Made by a program: the position numbers and the translations under genes. From assembly GCA_963747425.1 (NCBI GenBank), contig CAVVFJ010000001.1, forward strand, positions 291,530 to 355,529: a DNA stretch of 64,000 bases, given 5' to 3'. Source of the stretch: DASUPK01 sp963747425. GTDB taxonomy: Bacteria > Actinomycetota > Thermoleophilia > Solirubrobacterales > 70-9. Below, piece by piece: positions 1 through 7,672 of the stretch (its first letter is position 1; each line of letters begins with the position of its first letter). The notes below the pieces were generated by a model, which was not told where the DNA came from, searched no databases, and saw only the letters and a program-made list of their open reading frames with translations.

Positions 1-57
1 GAACCGGCCGTCGGCCGGCTTCAGGGCGTCGGGGATCTCAACAATCGTTCGTGTCAT
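1..57 (-). CDS. serC: Phosphoserine aminotransferase, 5' end only
   Basis: Only the first 19 codons lie in the window; the gene runs off the left edge. The peptide begins MTRTIVEIPDALKPADGRF, which matches the N terminus of actinobacterial SerC (IPxxLKPxDGRFGxGPSKV). SerC is the PLP-dependent enzyme converting 3-phosphohydroxypyruvate to phosphoserine in serine synthesis. The ATG at 57-55 has no evident Shine-Dalgarno sequence. A TAATAC hexamer on the minus strand about 13 nt upstream could be a -10 box, so the message may be nearly leaderless. It is divergent from the DUF4389 genes. The assignment rests on a short segment. Confidence 0.65.
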   Translation of the reverse strand, partial: MTRTIVEIPDALKPADGRF

Positions 58-183
58 CAATTCAGCGTATTAGGCGGTAACGCTGGACCGCCCGCCGTAG
101 CGTCGGTTACTGTGGCTGGGCGCCCGAGGGGCCGGCTTCGCCGGGGGCGTGTAGATCCCCGAGACCTCGACCTGGAGAGATAT

Positions 184-813
184 ATGTACCCCATCAGCTA
201 CGACGCCGACCCTGCCCTGGAGGGCAGGAACCGGCTAACCAGTTTCTTCCGATACATCGTCGCGATCCCCTGGTTGATCGTCGCGAGCATCTACGGCTTC
301 GTCGCCGAGATCGTCGCGGTGATCGCCTGGTTCGCGATCGTCTTCACCGGCAAGTATCCGGAGGGCCTCTACAACTTCAATGCGGGCTACCTGCGGATGA
401 TCAGCAGGGTGTACGGATTCGAGTATCTGCTCAACGACGAGTGGCCGCCGTTCGGCGGTGACGATGACCCGAACTACCCGGTCCGCGTCGGCGTCCCGCC
501 CCCGCTCGATGAGTACGACCGGCTCAAGACCGGGCTGCGCCTGATCATCGGGATCCCCGTTTGGCTGCTGGCCATCGTCCAGTCGATCATCCTGAGCGTC
601 TGCGCGATCATCGCTTGGTTCGTGATCCTGTTCACCGGCAAGCTCCCGGAGGGCCTGTTCAACCCGATGCGCTCCGCGATCGCGTACCTGACCAGGGGAA
701 CCGGTTACTTCCTCCTGCTCACCGAGGACTACCCGCCGTTCTCGTATGAGGAGGGCGGCGCGACCCCGCCGGCCGAGCAGATCGGCAGCGAGTCCGAGAC
801 CCGCCAGGCCTAG
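184..813 (+). CDS. DUF4389 membrane protein, internally duplicated
   Basis: A 209-residue integral membrane protein from the ATG at 184, chosen because GGAGAG precedes it and the DUF4389 homology begins there; the frame is open 24 codons further upstream. It contains two copies of one unit: amphipathic 'FRYIVAIPWL', a hydrophobic helix ending 'IAWFAIVFTGKYPEGLYNF', then an acidic 'EWPPF' segment; the second copy has 'IAWFVILFTGKLPEGLF' and 'DYPPF'. Members of DUF4389 have no established function. The next gene is a paralogue with the same two-unit layout, 72 bp downstream and beyond a strong hairpin. It is probably a membrane or cell-envelope component; no catalytic residues are visible. Confidence 0.85.
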   Translation: MYPISYDADPALEGRNRLTSFFRYIVAIPWLIVASIYGFVAEIVAVIAWFAIVFTGKYPEGLYNFNAGYLRMISRVYGFEYLLNDEWPPFGGDDDPNYPVRVGVPPPLDEYDRLKTGLRLIIGIPVWLLAIVQSIILSVCAIIAWFVILFTGKLPEGLFNPMRSAIAYLTRGTGYFLLLTEDYPPFSYEEGGATPPAEQIGSESETRQA

Positions 814-839
814 GGGCAGGCAAGGCATTCGCTGGGATT

Positions 840-864
840 GGGGCCCGGCCTCAGGCCGGGCCCC
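840..864. terminator. GC-rich 11-bp hairpin between the DUF4389 paralogues
   Basis: GGGGCCCGGCC at 840-850 is followed by TCA and the exact reverse complement at 854-864. There is no T-tract on either side, so it would be an unusual intrinsic terminator. It may instead attenuate transcription or stabilise the upstream mRNA end. It ends 21 nt before the next start codon. Confidence 0.5.
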
Positions 865-885
865 AGCCAGCTCCAGGGAATCCAC

Positions 886-1470
886 ATGTATCCGGTCAAA
901 TATGAGGCGGACTACGCCGAGGAACGCAAGCGCTGGCGCACCGGCTTCCGCTTCATCGTCGCTATTCCGTGGCTGGTGCTAGGCAGCGCCTACGTGACCG
1001 CCGCCTTCATCGTCGCGTTCATGGCCTGGTTCGCGATCGTCTTCACCGGTCGATACCCGGAGAGCCTCTACAACTTCAACGCCGGCGTCCTGCGCTTCAT
1101 CGCTCGCTCCAACGCCTTCCTCTGGCTGCAGACCGACGAGTGGCCGCCGTTCGCCTTCGAGCAGGCGCCCGAGTATCCGATCCGAGCTCCGGTCGATCCC
1201 GTCCAGTCGCGCTATAGCCGCGCCAAGACCGGCTTCCGCCTGATCCTCGGATTCCCGGTGTTCTTCATGCTCTACTTGATCGGCTCGCTGTATCCGATCG
1301 CTGGGATGATCGCCTGGTTCCACATCGTGTTCACCGGTCGCACCTCGCCCGGGACGCACAACGCGCTCAACTACGGGCTCGCCTACACCCTCCGTTCGAA
1401 CGCCTATTTCCTGCTGATGACCGAGACCCTGCCGCCGATCTCCGCGCAGGATCCCGTGACCAGCGCCTGA
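886..1470 (+). CDS. DUF4389 membrane protein, second paralogue
   Basis: A 194-residue membrane protein starting at ATG 886, where the protein begins MYPVKYEADYAEERKRW like its upstream neighbour; the open frame before it only reads through the intergenic hairpin. It again holds two DUF4389 units: 'FRFIVAIPWL' with 'MAWFAIVFTGRYPESLYNF' and 'EWPPF', then 'FRLILGFPVF' with 'IAWFHIVFTGRTSPGTHN' and 'TLPPI'. The two neighbouring genes thus carry four copies of one membrane unit, consistent with duplication inside a gene followed by tandem gene duplication. Function is unknown. The downstream cupin gene begins 6 nt after the stop, so they are probably co-transcribed. Confidence 0.85.
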   Translation: MYPVKYEADYAEERKRWRTGFRFIVAIPWLVLGSAYVTAAFIVAFMAWFAIVFTGRYPESLYNFNAGVLRFIARSNAFLWLQTDEWPPFAFEQAPEYPIRAPVDPVQSRYSRAKTGFRLILGFPVFFMLYLIGSLYPIAGMIAWFHIVFTGRTSPGTHNALNYGLAYTLRSNAYFLLMTETLPPISAQDPVTSA

Positions 1471-1475
1471 GCGCG

Positions 1476-1889
1476 ATGGCGGACGGCGTGACGCGAGGCG
1501 AGGGCTGGGCGGCGGCACCCGACCTGGACGCGCTGGGCGAGGGCTATGGCTTCCGCAAGCTTCGGCGCGAGCTCGACGTCACCGAGTTCGGCGTCAACGT
1601 GATCACCATCCCGCCGGGCTACTCGACTGGCGGGCACTACCACGAGCGCCAGCAGGAGCTCTACTTCGTGCACCGAGGGGCGATCGAGATGACCTTCGGC
1701 GACGGCGCGAAGGCGGAGCTGCGCGAGGGTGGCGCCGCGCGGGTCGACGCCGCGACCGTTCGCTCCGTGCGCAACCTGAGCGAGACGGAGGACGCGCAGT
1801 ATCTGATCGTCGGCGCCGAGGCCGGATACGTCGGCCGCGACGCTCATGTGCCCGAGGGTGAGACGAACCCTCGCGGCCCCGGCTTCTAG
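1476..1889 (+). CDS. Cupin-domain protein
   Basis: A 137-residue single-domain cupin. The metal-binding motif is visible as 'GYSTGGHYHERQQELYFV' around residues 47-64 (G-x5-H-x-H-x4-E), and a second cupin strand lies near 'GGAARVDAATVRSVRN', where the usual histidine of motif 2 is replaced. The N terminus resembles cupins that bind or sense a small molecule more than large dioxygenases. Substrate is unknown. It follows the DUF4389 gene closely and is followed 81 bp later by a DUF805 gene on the same strand. Confidence 0.75.
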   Translation: MADGVTRGEGWAAAPDLDALGEGYGFRKLRRELDVTEFGVNVITIPPGYSTGGHYHERQQELYFVHRGAIEMTFGDGAKAELREGGAARVDAATVRSVRNLSETEDAQYLIVGAEAGYVGRDAHVPEGETNPRGPGF

Positions 1890-1970
1890 GCATTCGCCGC
1901 CCGGTCATCTAGCGTGTGTCTGGAACCGGGCGCCACCCCTGACGCCCGGTCACAAACGAGGGAGAAGAGC

Positions 1971-2348
1971 ATGACCTTTAGCGAAGCGGTGAAGGACGGC
2001 TTCGATCACTACACGAAGTTCGACGGCAGGGCCGGGAGACCGGCCTACTGGTGGTGGTTCCTGTTCGCGATCCTGGTCGGGATCGGCGCCAACATCATCG
2101 ACGCCATCATCGGCAGCTTCGGTGTGGTGAGCGGGCTCGCGGCGCTGGCGCTCCTGCTGCCGGGGCTCTCGGTCGCGATCCGCCGAATGCACGACATCAA
2201 CCGGAGCGGCTGGTGGATCCTGATCTTCATCGTCCCGATCCTCGGGTTCATCCTCTGGCTCGTTTGGTTCCTGCGCGAGGGCGATCCGGGCGAGAATCGG
2301 TACGGGCCGCCTCCGGTGGCGGGAGTGCCGGCGCCGAGCGCCATCTGA
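1971..2348 (+). CDS. DUF805 small membrane protein
   Basis: A 125-residue protein of the DUF805 (YhaH-like) family. The start is ATG 1971, preceded by GAGGGAGAAG, giving MTFSEAVKDGFDHYTKFDGRAGRPAYWWWFLF. The 'F-x-GRAxRxxYWWxxLF' entry into the first helix is the family hallmark. Three hydrophobic segments follow, with 'SVAIRRMHDINRSGWW' (conserved RRxHDxxxSGWW loop) between the second and third. The C-terminal 'FLREGDPGENRYGPPP' is also typical. The family is widespread and of unknown function. It ends 38 bp before the convergent ilvC stop, with a shared inverted repeat between. Confidence 0.88.
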   Translation: MTFSEAVKDGFDHYTKFDGRAGRPAYWWWFLFAILVGIGANIIDAIIGSFGVVSGLAALALLLPGLSVAIRRMHDINRSGWWILIFIVPILGFILWLVWFLREGDPGENRYGPPPVAGVPAPSAI

Positions 2349-2373
2349 GCACCTGCTGACAAGAGCGGGCGGT

Positions 2374-2424
2374 AAGAGCCTCCGGCTAGTCGTCGATCCA
2401 GGGCATCATCGACCGGAGGCTCTT
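2374..2424. terminator. Inverted repeat at the ilvC 3' end
   Basis: AAGAGCCTCCGG at 2374-2385 and its exact complement at 2413-2424 form a 12-bp stem around a 27-nt loop that contains the ilvC stop codon. The right arm is ilvC coding sequence (Lys-Ser-Leu-Arg) and the left arm is its inverted copy just beyond the gene. It lies between convergent DUF805 and ilvC. It could act as a bidirectional terminator or mRNA 3' stabiliser, although no T-tract is present. Confidence 0.5.
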
Positions 2425-3384
2425 GCCAACCTGCTCGACCTGTGAGCCGGCCGCCTCCTCCCGCATGCGCTGGAAGTTCTCCTGGCCGGCCTCGTTCTCT
2501 GCGATCCACTCCTTGGCGAACTCGCCTGACTGGATGTCGGCGAGGATCTTCTTCATCGCCTGACGGGTCTCGTCGGTGATCACCTTGGGGCCGCGGGTCA
2601 TGTCGCCGTACTCGGCGGTGTTCGAGATCGAGTGGCGCATGCCCTGGATGCCGTGCTCGTACATCAGGTCGACGATCAGCTTGAGCTCGTGCAGGCACTC
2701 GAAGTAGGCGAGGCGCGGGTCGTAGCCGGCCTCGACCAGGGTGTCGAATCCGGCGCGGACGAGCTCGGTGGCGCCGCCGCAGAGCACGGCCTGCTCGCCG
2801 AAGAGGTCGGTCTCGGCCTCGTCCTTGAAGGTGGTCTCGATGATCCCGGCGCGCCCGCCGCCGATTCCGCTCGCGTACGCCAGGACCTGGTCCCTGGCGG
2901 TGCCGGTGGCGTCCTGGTGCACGGCCATCAGGCAGGGGACGCCGGCGCCCTCGACGAACTCGCGGCGGACGAGGTGGCCCGGGCCCTTCGGGGCGACCAT
3001 GCCGACGTCGACGCCGGGCGGCGGCTCGATCTGACCGAAGCGGATCGCGAAGCCGTGCGCGAACATCAGCAGGTTGCCGTCGGCGATCCCGTCGGAGATC
3101 TCCTCCCGCCAGATCTGGGCCTGCTTCTCGTCGGGCAGGAGGATCATCACCACGTCGCCCTTGCTCGCCGCGTCGGCGACGTCGAGAACCTCGAGGCCCT
3201 CTCCCTCAGCGTCGTCGCGGCTGGAGGAGTCCGGACGGAGCCCGACGACGACGTCGACGCCGGAGTCCTTCAGGTTGAGAGCGTGTGCGTGGCCCTGAGA
3301 GCCGTAGCCGAGGATCGCGACGGTCTTCCCCTCCAGGACGGAGAGGTCGGCGTCCTTGTCGTAGAGAACCTCGTCGGCGGCCAT
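2386..3384 (-). CDS. ilvC: Ketol-acid reductoisomerase, class I
   Basis: IlvC isomerises and reduces acetolactate or acetohydroxybutyrate with NADPH and Mg2+, the second common step of valine, leucine and isoleucine synthesis. The 332-residue length is that of the short class I enzyme. Visible are the Rossmann motif 'AILGYGSQGHAHALNL' near residues 28-43, the cofactor loop 'GLRPDSSSRDDA', 'MVAPKGPGH', and the metal-binding glutamates in 'DEAETDLFGEQAVLCGG' and 'ECLHELKLIVDLMYE'. It lies 13 bp downstream of menE on the same strand and far from ilvBN, so it is probably transcribed from the menE promoter. Confidence 0.96.
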   Translation of the reverse strand: MAADEVLYDKDADLSVLEGKTVAILGYGSQGHAHALNLKDSGVDVVVGLRPDSSSRDDAEGEGLEVLDVADAASKGDVVMILLPDEKQAQIWREEISDGIADGNLLMFAHGFAIRFGQIEPPPGVDVGMVAPKGPGHLVRREFVEGAGVPCLMAVHQDATGTARDQVLAYASGIGGGRAGIIETTFKDEAETDLFGEQAVLCGGATELVRAGFDTLVEAGYDPRLAYFECLHELKLIVDLMYEHGIQGMRHSISNTAEYGDMTRGPKVITDETRQAMKKILADIQSGEFAKEWIAENEAGQENFQRMREEAAGSQVEQVGKSLRSMMPWIDD

Positions 3385-3397
3385 GCGGCGGCGGATG

Positions 3398-4738
3398 CTA
3401 GCGGGAGGCGGGTTCGGGCAACTGCCCGCGGAGAAGCTTCCCCGACGGCGTGCGCGGCAGGGCCGAGACGAAGTCCACCTGCTTCGGCACCTTGTACGAA
3501 GCGAGCGATGCGGAGCAATGCGAGCGCAGATCGTCCTCGCCGGTCTCTTCGCCGTCCGCGATGACGACCAGCGCGCAGACCGCCTCCTGCCACTCCGGGT
3601 CGGGTCGGCCGACCACGGCGGCGTCTGCGACAGCCGGATGGGCCAGCAGGATCGCCTCCACCTCGGCCGGCATCACGTTCTCGCCGCCGGTGACGATCAC
3701 TTCGCTGCTGCGGCCGGTGACGTAGAGGAAGCCCTCCTCGTCGATGTGGCCGAGGTCGCCGGTGTGCAGCCACCCGTCCGGATCGATCGCCTCGCGTGAC
3801 ACGGTCGGCCCCTGGACCAGGATCTCGCCCTGCTCGATCCGGACGTGCGTGGTGAGCAGCGGCCGCCCGGCCGAGCCGACCTTGCGCTTCGCATCCTCCG
3901 TCGCGAGGGTCGTGACCTGGGAGCAGGCCTCCGTCATTCCGTAGGTCTGCACCACCGTCGCGCCGCGGTCGAGTGCCTCGCGGAGCGCGTCCGGCGGGAC
4001 CGGGCCGCCGCCGATCAGGATGGCCCGGGGCCGGGAGAGATCCGCCCCTGCCTCGAGCAGCCTGATCAGCTGGGTCGGGACCAGCGAGAGCAGGCTGACG
4101 TCGCCGGTGAGGAGGGTGTCCGCCACCTGCTCGGTGTCGAACCCATCGAGCAGCACCGCGGTGGTGCCGTAGATCACGGAGCGGAGAATGATCGAGAGCC
4201 CGGCGACGTGGCTGAGGGGCAGGCAGCAGAGCCAGCGGTCACTCGGCTCGACGCCGATGTTGAAGGCGGACCCCACCGCGCTGAACAGGAAGTTCCCGTA
4301 GGTGAGGCCGACCGGGCGCGGCGTTCCGGACGTTCCGCTGGTCAGGATCCGGCACTGGAGATCGTCCATGTCGTGCTCTCCGAGCAGCGGCAGATCTGCC
4401 TCGGTCTGGGTCAGGTCCGCGGCGTCGTTCAGGTCCACAGCCGGGCGCTCGGCGGCCAGCACAGCTGCGCGCTCCGCCTCCGTCAGGTGCGGGCTGAGCG
4501 GCAGCGCCACGGCGCCGAGCTTCATCAGGGCGTGGAGCAGCACGACCTCCTCGCGGCGCGGGTGCATGGTGAGGGCGGCGATGCCTTCCCTCCTCACCCC
4601 GTAGGCCGCGAGCCGCCTGGCGACCCAGGTCGCCTCCGCCTCGAGCTCCGCGTAGGTCACGCTGGACGCCTCCGTCACCAGCGCGGTTCGCTCGGGACAG
4701 CTCTGAGCCCGCTGCGCGAGCCAGTTGTCGAGCTTCAC
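3398..4738 (-). CDS. menE: o-Succinylbenzoate--CoA ligase
   Basis: An AMP-forming acyl-CoA ligase of 446 residues. Motifs: the P-loop 'LTSGTSGTPRP', 'YGMTEACSQ', 'LHTGDLGHIDEEGFLYVTGR', 'GGENVMPAEVE' and the C-terminal 'PRTPSGKLLR' with the catalytic lysine. The setting between ilvC and menB identifies it as MenE, activating o-succinylbenzoate before ring closure by MenB. The start is taken as GTG 4738 (VKLDNWLAQRAQ); the frame stays open to 4786 but that would overlap menB. GTG lies just 8 nt from a TAGGCT -10-like hexamer, suggesting a leaderless message. A generic acyl-CoA ligase is possible but less likely here. Confidence 0.87.
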   Translation of the reverse strand: MKLDNWLAQRAQSCPERTALVTEASSVTYAELEAEATWVARRLAAYGVRREGIAALTMHPRREEVVLLHALMKLGAVALPLSPHLTEAERAAVLAAERPAVDLNDAADLTQTEADLPLLGEHDMDDLQCRILTSGTSGTPRPVGLTYGNFLFSAVGSAFNIGVEPSDRWLCCLPLSHVAGLSIILRSVIYGTTAVLLDGFDTEQVADTLLTGDVSLLSLVPTQLIRLLEAGADLSRPRAILIGGGPVPPDALREALDRGATVVQTYGMTEACSQVTTLATEDAKRKVGSAGRPLLTTHVRIEQGEILVQGPTVSREAIDPDGWLHTGDLGHIDEEGFLYVTGRSSEVIVTGGENVMPAEVEAILLAHPAVADAAVVGRPDPEWQEAVCALVVIADGEETGEDDLRSHCSASLASYKVPKQVDFVSALPRTPSGKLLRGQLPEPASR

Positions 4739-4745
4739 GGTTCCG

Positions 4746-4752
4746 TAGCCTA
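4746..4752. promoter_or_regulatory. Symmetric -10 element shared by divergent menE and menB
   Basis: The heptamer TAGCCTA reads TAGCCT on the plus strand (10 nt before the menB ATG) and TAGGCT on the minus strand (8 nt before the menE GTG). Both fit the actinobacterial TANNNT -10 pattern and both would give almost leaderless transcripts. No good -35 boxes are seen at standard spacing. It is a prediction from sequence only. Confidence 0.4.
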
Positions 4753-4761
4753 AGCGCCCGG

Positions 4762-5640
4762 ATGCCGAGGCGACACAAAGACGCACCCCCCGAGGAGCAG
4801 CTCTACGCGCCGATCGAGTGGCGCGGCGAGGGCGACTACGAGGACATCCTCTACGAACGCGGCGACGCGATCGCCAAGATCTCCATCAACCGGCCCGAGG
4901 TCCACAACGCGTTCCGGCCGCCCACCCTCGCCGAGCTCCGCGACGCCTTCACCCGGGCTCGCGACGACGTCGAGGTCGCGGCGATCATCTTCACGGGCGC
5001 GGGCGACGAGGCCTTCTGCTCTGGCGGCGATCAGCGGATCCGCGGGGACGACGGCTATATCGGCGACGACGAGGTGGCCAAGCAGGGTGTCGGCCGACTC
5101 GACGTCGGCGACCTGCACGTGCAGATCAGGCGGCTGCCGAAGCCGGTGGTCGCAATGGTCGCCGGGTACGCGGTCGGCGGCGGCCACATCCTCCATCTGG
5201 TCTGCGACCTGACGATCGCCGGCGACAACGCGGTATTCGGGCAGACCGGGCCGCGGGTGGGCAGCTTCGACGGCGGGTTCGGGTCCTCCCTCCTGGCCCG
5301 GAACGTCGGCGTCAAGAAGGCCAAGGAGATCTGGTTCCTCTCCCGGCTCTACGACGCGCAGGAGGCGCTCGACATGGGCCTGGTCAACGCCGTGTTCCCG
5401 CTCGCCGACCTCGAGCGCGAGACGGTCGCCTGGTGCCGCGAGATGGCGGCCCTCTCCCCCCTCTCGCTGCGGCTGCTCAAGGCGAGCTTCAACGCCACCG
5501 AGGACGGCCTCGCCGGGATCCAGCAGCTCTCCCACGACGCGACGCTGCTCTTCTACATGACCGAGGAAGGCCAGGAGGGGCGCAACGCCTACCAGCAGGG
5601 ACGCAGCCCGGACTTCTCCAAGTACCCGAAGAGGCCCTGA
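4762..5640 (+). CDS. menB: 1,4-Dihydroxy-2-naphthoyl-CoA synthase
   Basis: A crotonase-fold enzyme of 292 residues that closes the naphthoate ring in menaquinone synthesis. Typical MenB segments are 'INRPEVHNAFRP', 'FTGAGDEAFCSGGDQRIRGDDGY', 'AVGGGHILHLVCDLTIAGDNAVFGQTGP' and 'VGSFDGGFGSSLLARNVG'. The ring-closing loop and the G-D/S pattern separate it from general enoyl-CoA hydratases. It opens the menB-menA-menC-menD run: menA starts one base after its stop and menC 20 bp later. It is divergent from menE across a 23-bp gap. Confidence 0.95.
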   Translation: MPRRHKDAPPEEQLYAPIEWRGEGDYEDILYERGDAIAKISINRPEVHNAFRPPTLAELRDAFTRARDDVEVAAIIFTGAGDEAFCSGGDQRIRGDDGYIGDDEVAKQGVGRLDVGDLHVQIRRLPKPVVAMVAGYAVGGGHILHLVCDLTIAGDNAVFGQTGPRVGSFDGGFGSSLLARNVGVKKAKEIWFLSRLYDAQEALDMGLVNAVFPLADLERETVAWCREMAALSPLSLRLLKASFNATEDGLAGIQQLSHDATLLFYMTEEGQEGRNAYQQGRSPDFSKYPKRP

Positions 5641-5641
5641 G

Positions 5642-6523
5642 TTGAGGATCTGGCTGATGGCGGCGCGTCCGCGGACGCTGCCGGCGGCGATCGCGCCCGT
5701 GCTGGTCGGGACGGCCGCGGCAATCGAGCATCACGGAGACCTGCGCCGGGTCGGCGCCTTCATCGCGGCCCTGATCGGCTCGATCTTCATCCAGATCGGG
5801 ACCAACCTCGCCAACGACTACTCGGACGCCAAGCGCGGCGCCGACACAGTCGACCGGCTCGGCCCGGTGCGGGTCACCTCGGCCGGGCTGGTCGCTCCGC
5901 AGCGGGTGCTGGTCGCGACCTGGGTCGCGTTCGGGATCGCGGTTGCGGCCGGGATCTACCTCGCCACGGTCGCCGGCTGGGTGATCATCGCGGTCGGGGT
6001 CGCCTCGATCGCCGCCGGCGTTCTGTACACGGGCGGACCGCGCCCGTACGGATACGCGGGGCTGGGCGAGCTGTTCGTCTTCCTCTTCTTCGGGCTGGTC
6101 GCCGTCAACGGCTCCTACTACGTGCAGCTGGAGCGGCTCGACTGGGTGCCCTTCGGCCTCTCGGTCGCGGTCGGCTGCCTGGCCACGGCGATCCTGGTGG
6201 TCAACAACGTGCGAGACATCGACACCGACCGGCGCTCGGGCAAGAACACGCTCGCGGTACGGCTTGGGCGCAACGGAGCGCGGCGCCTCTATCTCGGCCT
6301 GATCGGGCTTGCCTACCTTGCGCTGCTGGTGACGCTGGCAGCGAACGACGGGCCCTGGTGGGGGCTGCTCGGACTGGTCTCCGCACCGCTGGCGCTGCGG
6401 CCGGCGCGGGCGGTCATGACCCGCACCGACGGCCCCGCCCTGAACGGAGCGCTCGCCGGGACCGGCGCGCTGCTGGGCGCCTTCAGCCTCGCGCTCTCGG
6501 CGGGGCTGTTACTCGCCTCCTGA
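5642..6523 (+). CDS. menA: 1,4-Dihydroxy-2-naphthoate polyprenyltransferase
   Basis: A UbiA-family prenyltransferase of 293 residues with about eight membrane helices. It attaches the isoprenoid chain to 1,4-dihydroxy-2-naphthoate, making demethylmenaquinone in the membrane. The aspartate-rich diphosphate-binding motifs are 'NLANDYSDAKRGADT' near residues 59-73 and 'NNVRDIDTDRRSGKNTLAVRLG' near 190-211. The start may be the TTG at 5642, adjacent to the menB stop, or the in-frame ATG at 5657; translation coupling to menB favours 5642. MenA rather than UbiA is supported by the surrounding men genes. Confidence 0.93.
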   Translation: MRIWLMAARPRTLPAAIAPVLVGTAAAIEHHGDLRRVGAFIAALIGSIFIQIGTNLANDYSDAKRGADTVDRLGPVRVTSAGLVAPQRVLVATWVAFGIAVAAGIYLATVAGWVIIAVGVASIAAGVLYTGGPRPYGYAGLGELFVFLFFGLVAVNGSYYVQLERLDWVPFGLSVAVGCLATAILVVNNVRDIDTDRRSGKNTLAVRLGRNGARRLYLGLIGLAYLALLVTLAANDGPWWGLLGLVSAPLALRPARAVMTRTDGPALNGALAGTGALLGAFSLALSAGLLLAS

Positions 6524-6543
6524 CCCCGGGTTAGAGTCGGCGG

Positions 6544-7626
6544 GTGCTCCTGGAGGAGATCGAGGTCATCCCGTACTCGCTGCCGTTTCGCGAGCCGTAT
6601 GTGACCGCGCGGGGCGAGCTCACCGAGCGGAACCTGATCCTGGTCCGGATTCGGGGCGAGGGGCTGGAGGGCCTGGGCGAGACCGCCGCGCTTGCGCTGC
6701 GCGGCGGCATCCGGATCGACTCGATCGTGGCTGAGATCAGGGAGCGATGCTGGCCGGCGCTGCTCGACGGCGGCGTCGATCCGGCGCGAATCTGGTCGGC
6801 GATCGCCCGCTGCCGGAATCGCGGCGCGTCCGCCCAGGCGCTCGCGGCGATTGACATCGCGCTGCACGATCTGGTCGGCCGCGCCTCCGGCGATCCCGTT
6901 TGGCGGCTGCTCGGAGCTTCGGAGGCGAGCCCCGTGATCTGCAACGCGACCCTCCCGGCGGCCAACCCGGCCGCGACACGGAAGCTGGCCGAGGACTGGC
7001 GAGCGGAGGGGTTCCGCACCTTCAAGCTCAAGGTCGGTCTGCCCGGGGACGTGACGCAGGTTGCGACCGTCCGTCAGACGCTCGGACCGGAGGCCACGAT
7101 CCGGGTGGACGCGAACGGCGCCTGGAGCGTCGACGATGCCGCCACGCGGCTGCGGGCGCTCGCGCAGCACGGCATCGAGCTCGCCGAACAGCCGGTTGGC
7201 ACCTTCGAGCAGATGGTGGAGCTGCGGAAGCAGGTCGACGTGAAGATCGCTGCGGACGAGAGCCTGGTCTCGCCATTCGATGCGCGGCGCGCCCGCGACC
7301 TGGGGGCATGCCAGGTGGCCGCCGTCAAGGTCGCGAAGGTGGGCGGGCTCGGCGCCGCGCTCGGGATCGCCGAGGTGATGCCCTCCTACCTCTCCAGCGC
7401 GCTGGAGGGACCGGTCGGGATCACGGCCGCCGCCCACGCGGTGCAGGCGCTCGACGGGCGGGGCGGGAACGCCGGCGTCGCCCATGGGCTGGCGACGGAG
7501 AGACTCTTCTCGCAGTCGGTGGGTCGGGGGGCCGTCGCCGAGCGCGACGAGCTGATCGTCGACGATCGCCCCGGCCTGGGCGTGGAGATCGACGAAGAGG
7601 CGCTTGCGGCTCGCCGACTCGACTGA
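6544..7626 (+). CDS. menC: o-Succinylbenzoate synthase
   Basis: An enolase-superfamily enzyme of 360 residues starting at GTG 6544. It dehydrates SHCHC to o-succinylbenzoate. Superfamily residues are visible: 'FKLKVGLPGD' (the KxK base), 'RVDANGAW' (metal Asp), 'ELAEQP' (metal Glu), 'IAADESL' (metal Asp) and 'AVKVAKVGG' (second lysine). Dipeptide epimerases share these motifs, so the specific name depends on the placement between menA and menD. Its stop is followed directly by copy A of the junction hairpin element, which fills the gap to the menD start. Confidence 0.87.
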   Translation: MLLEEIEVIPYSLPFREPYVTARGELTERNLILVRIRGEGLEGLGETAALALRGGIRIDSIVAEIRERCWPALLDGGVDPARIWSAIARCRNRGASAQALAAIDIALHDLVGRASGDPVWRLLGASEASPVICNATLPAANPAATRKLAEDWRAEGFRTFKLKVGLPGDVTQVATVRQTLGPEATIRVDANGAWSVDDAATRLRALAQHGIELAEQPVGTFEQMVELRKQVDVKIAADESLVSPFDARRARDLGACQVAAVKVAKVGGLGAALGIAEVMPSYLSSALEGPVGITAAAHAVQALDGRGGNAGVAHGLATERLFSQSVGRGAVAERDELIVDDRPGLGVEIDEEALAARRLD

Positions 7627-7672
7627 GATGCGAGCGTGCTCGCAGGCGAAGCCGAGAGCAACCCGTTTAATG
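7627..7672 (+). repeat. Junction hairpin element, copy A (menC-menD)
   Basis: It begins GATGCGAGCGTGCTCG and ends CAACCCGTTTAATG, with the long loop form GCAGGCGAAGCCGAG in the middle. It occupies exactly the space from the menC stop to the menD start codon, which is the last ATG of the element. The inner GGCGAAGCC can form a mini-hairpin. The left arm deviates (GCG where other copies have GGG), so this is the least regular stem of the six. Confidence 0.75.

Noticed and set aside
6544..7626. MenC as a dipeptide epimerase
   Set aside because: The motifs are shared, but position between menA and menD makes o-succinylbenzoate synthase far more likely.
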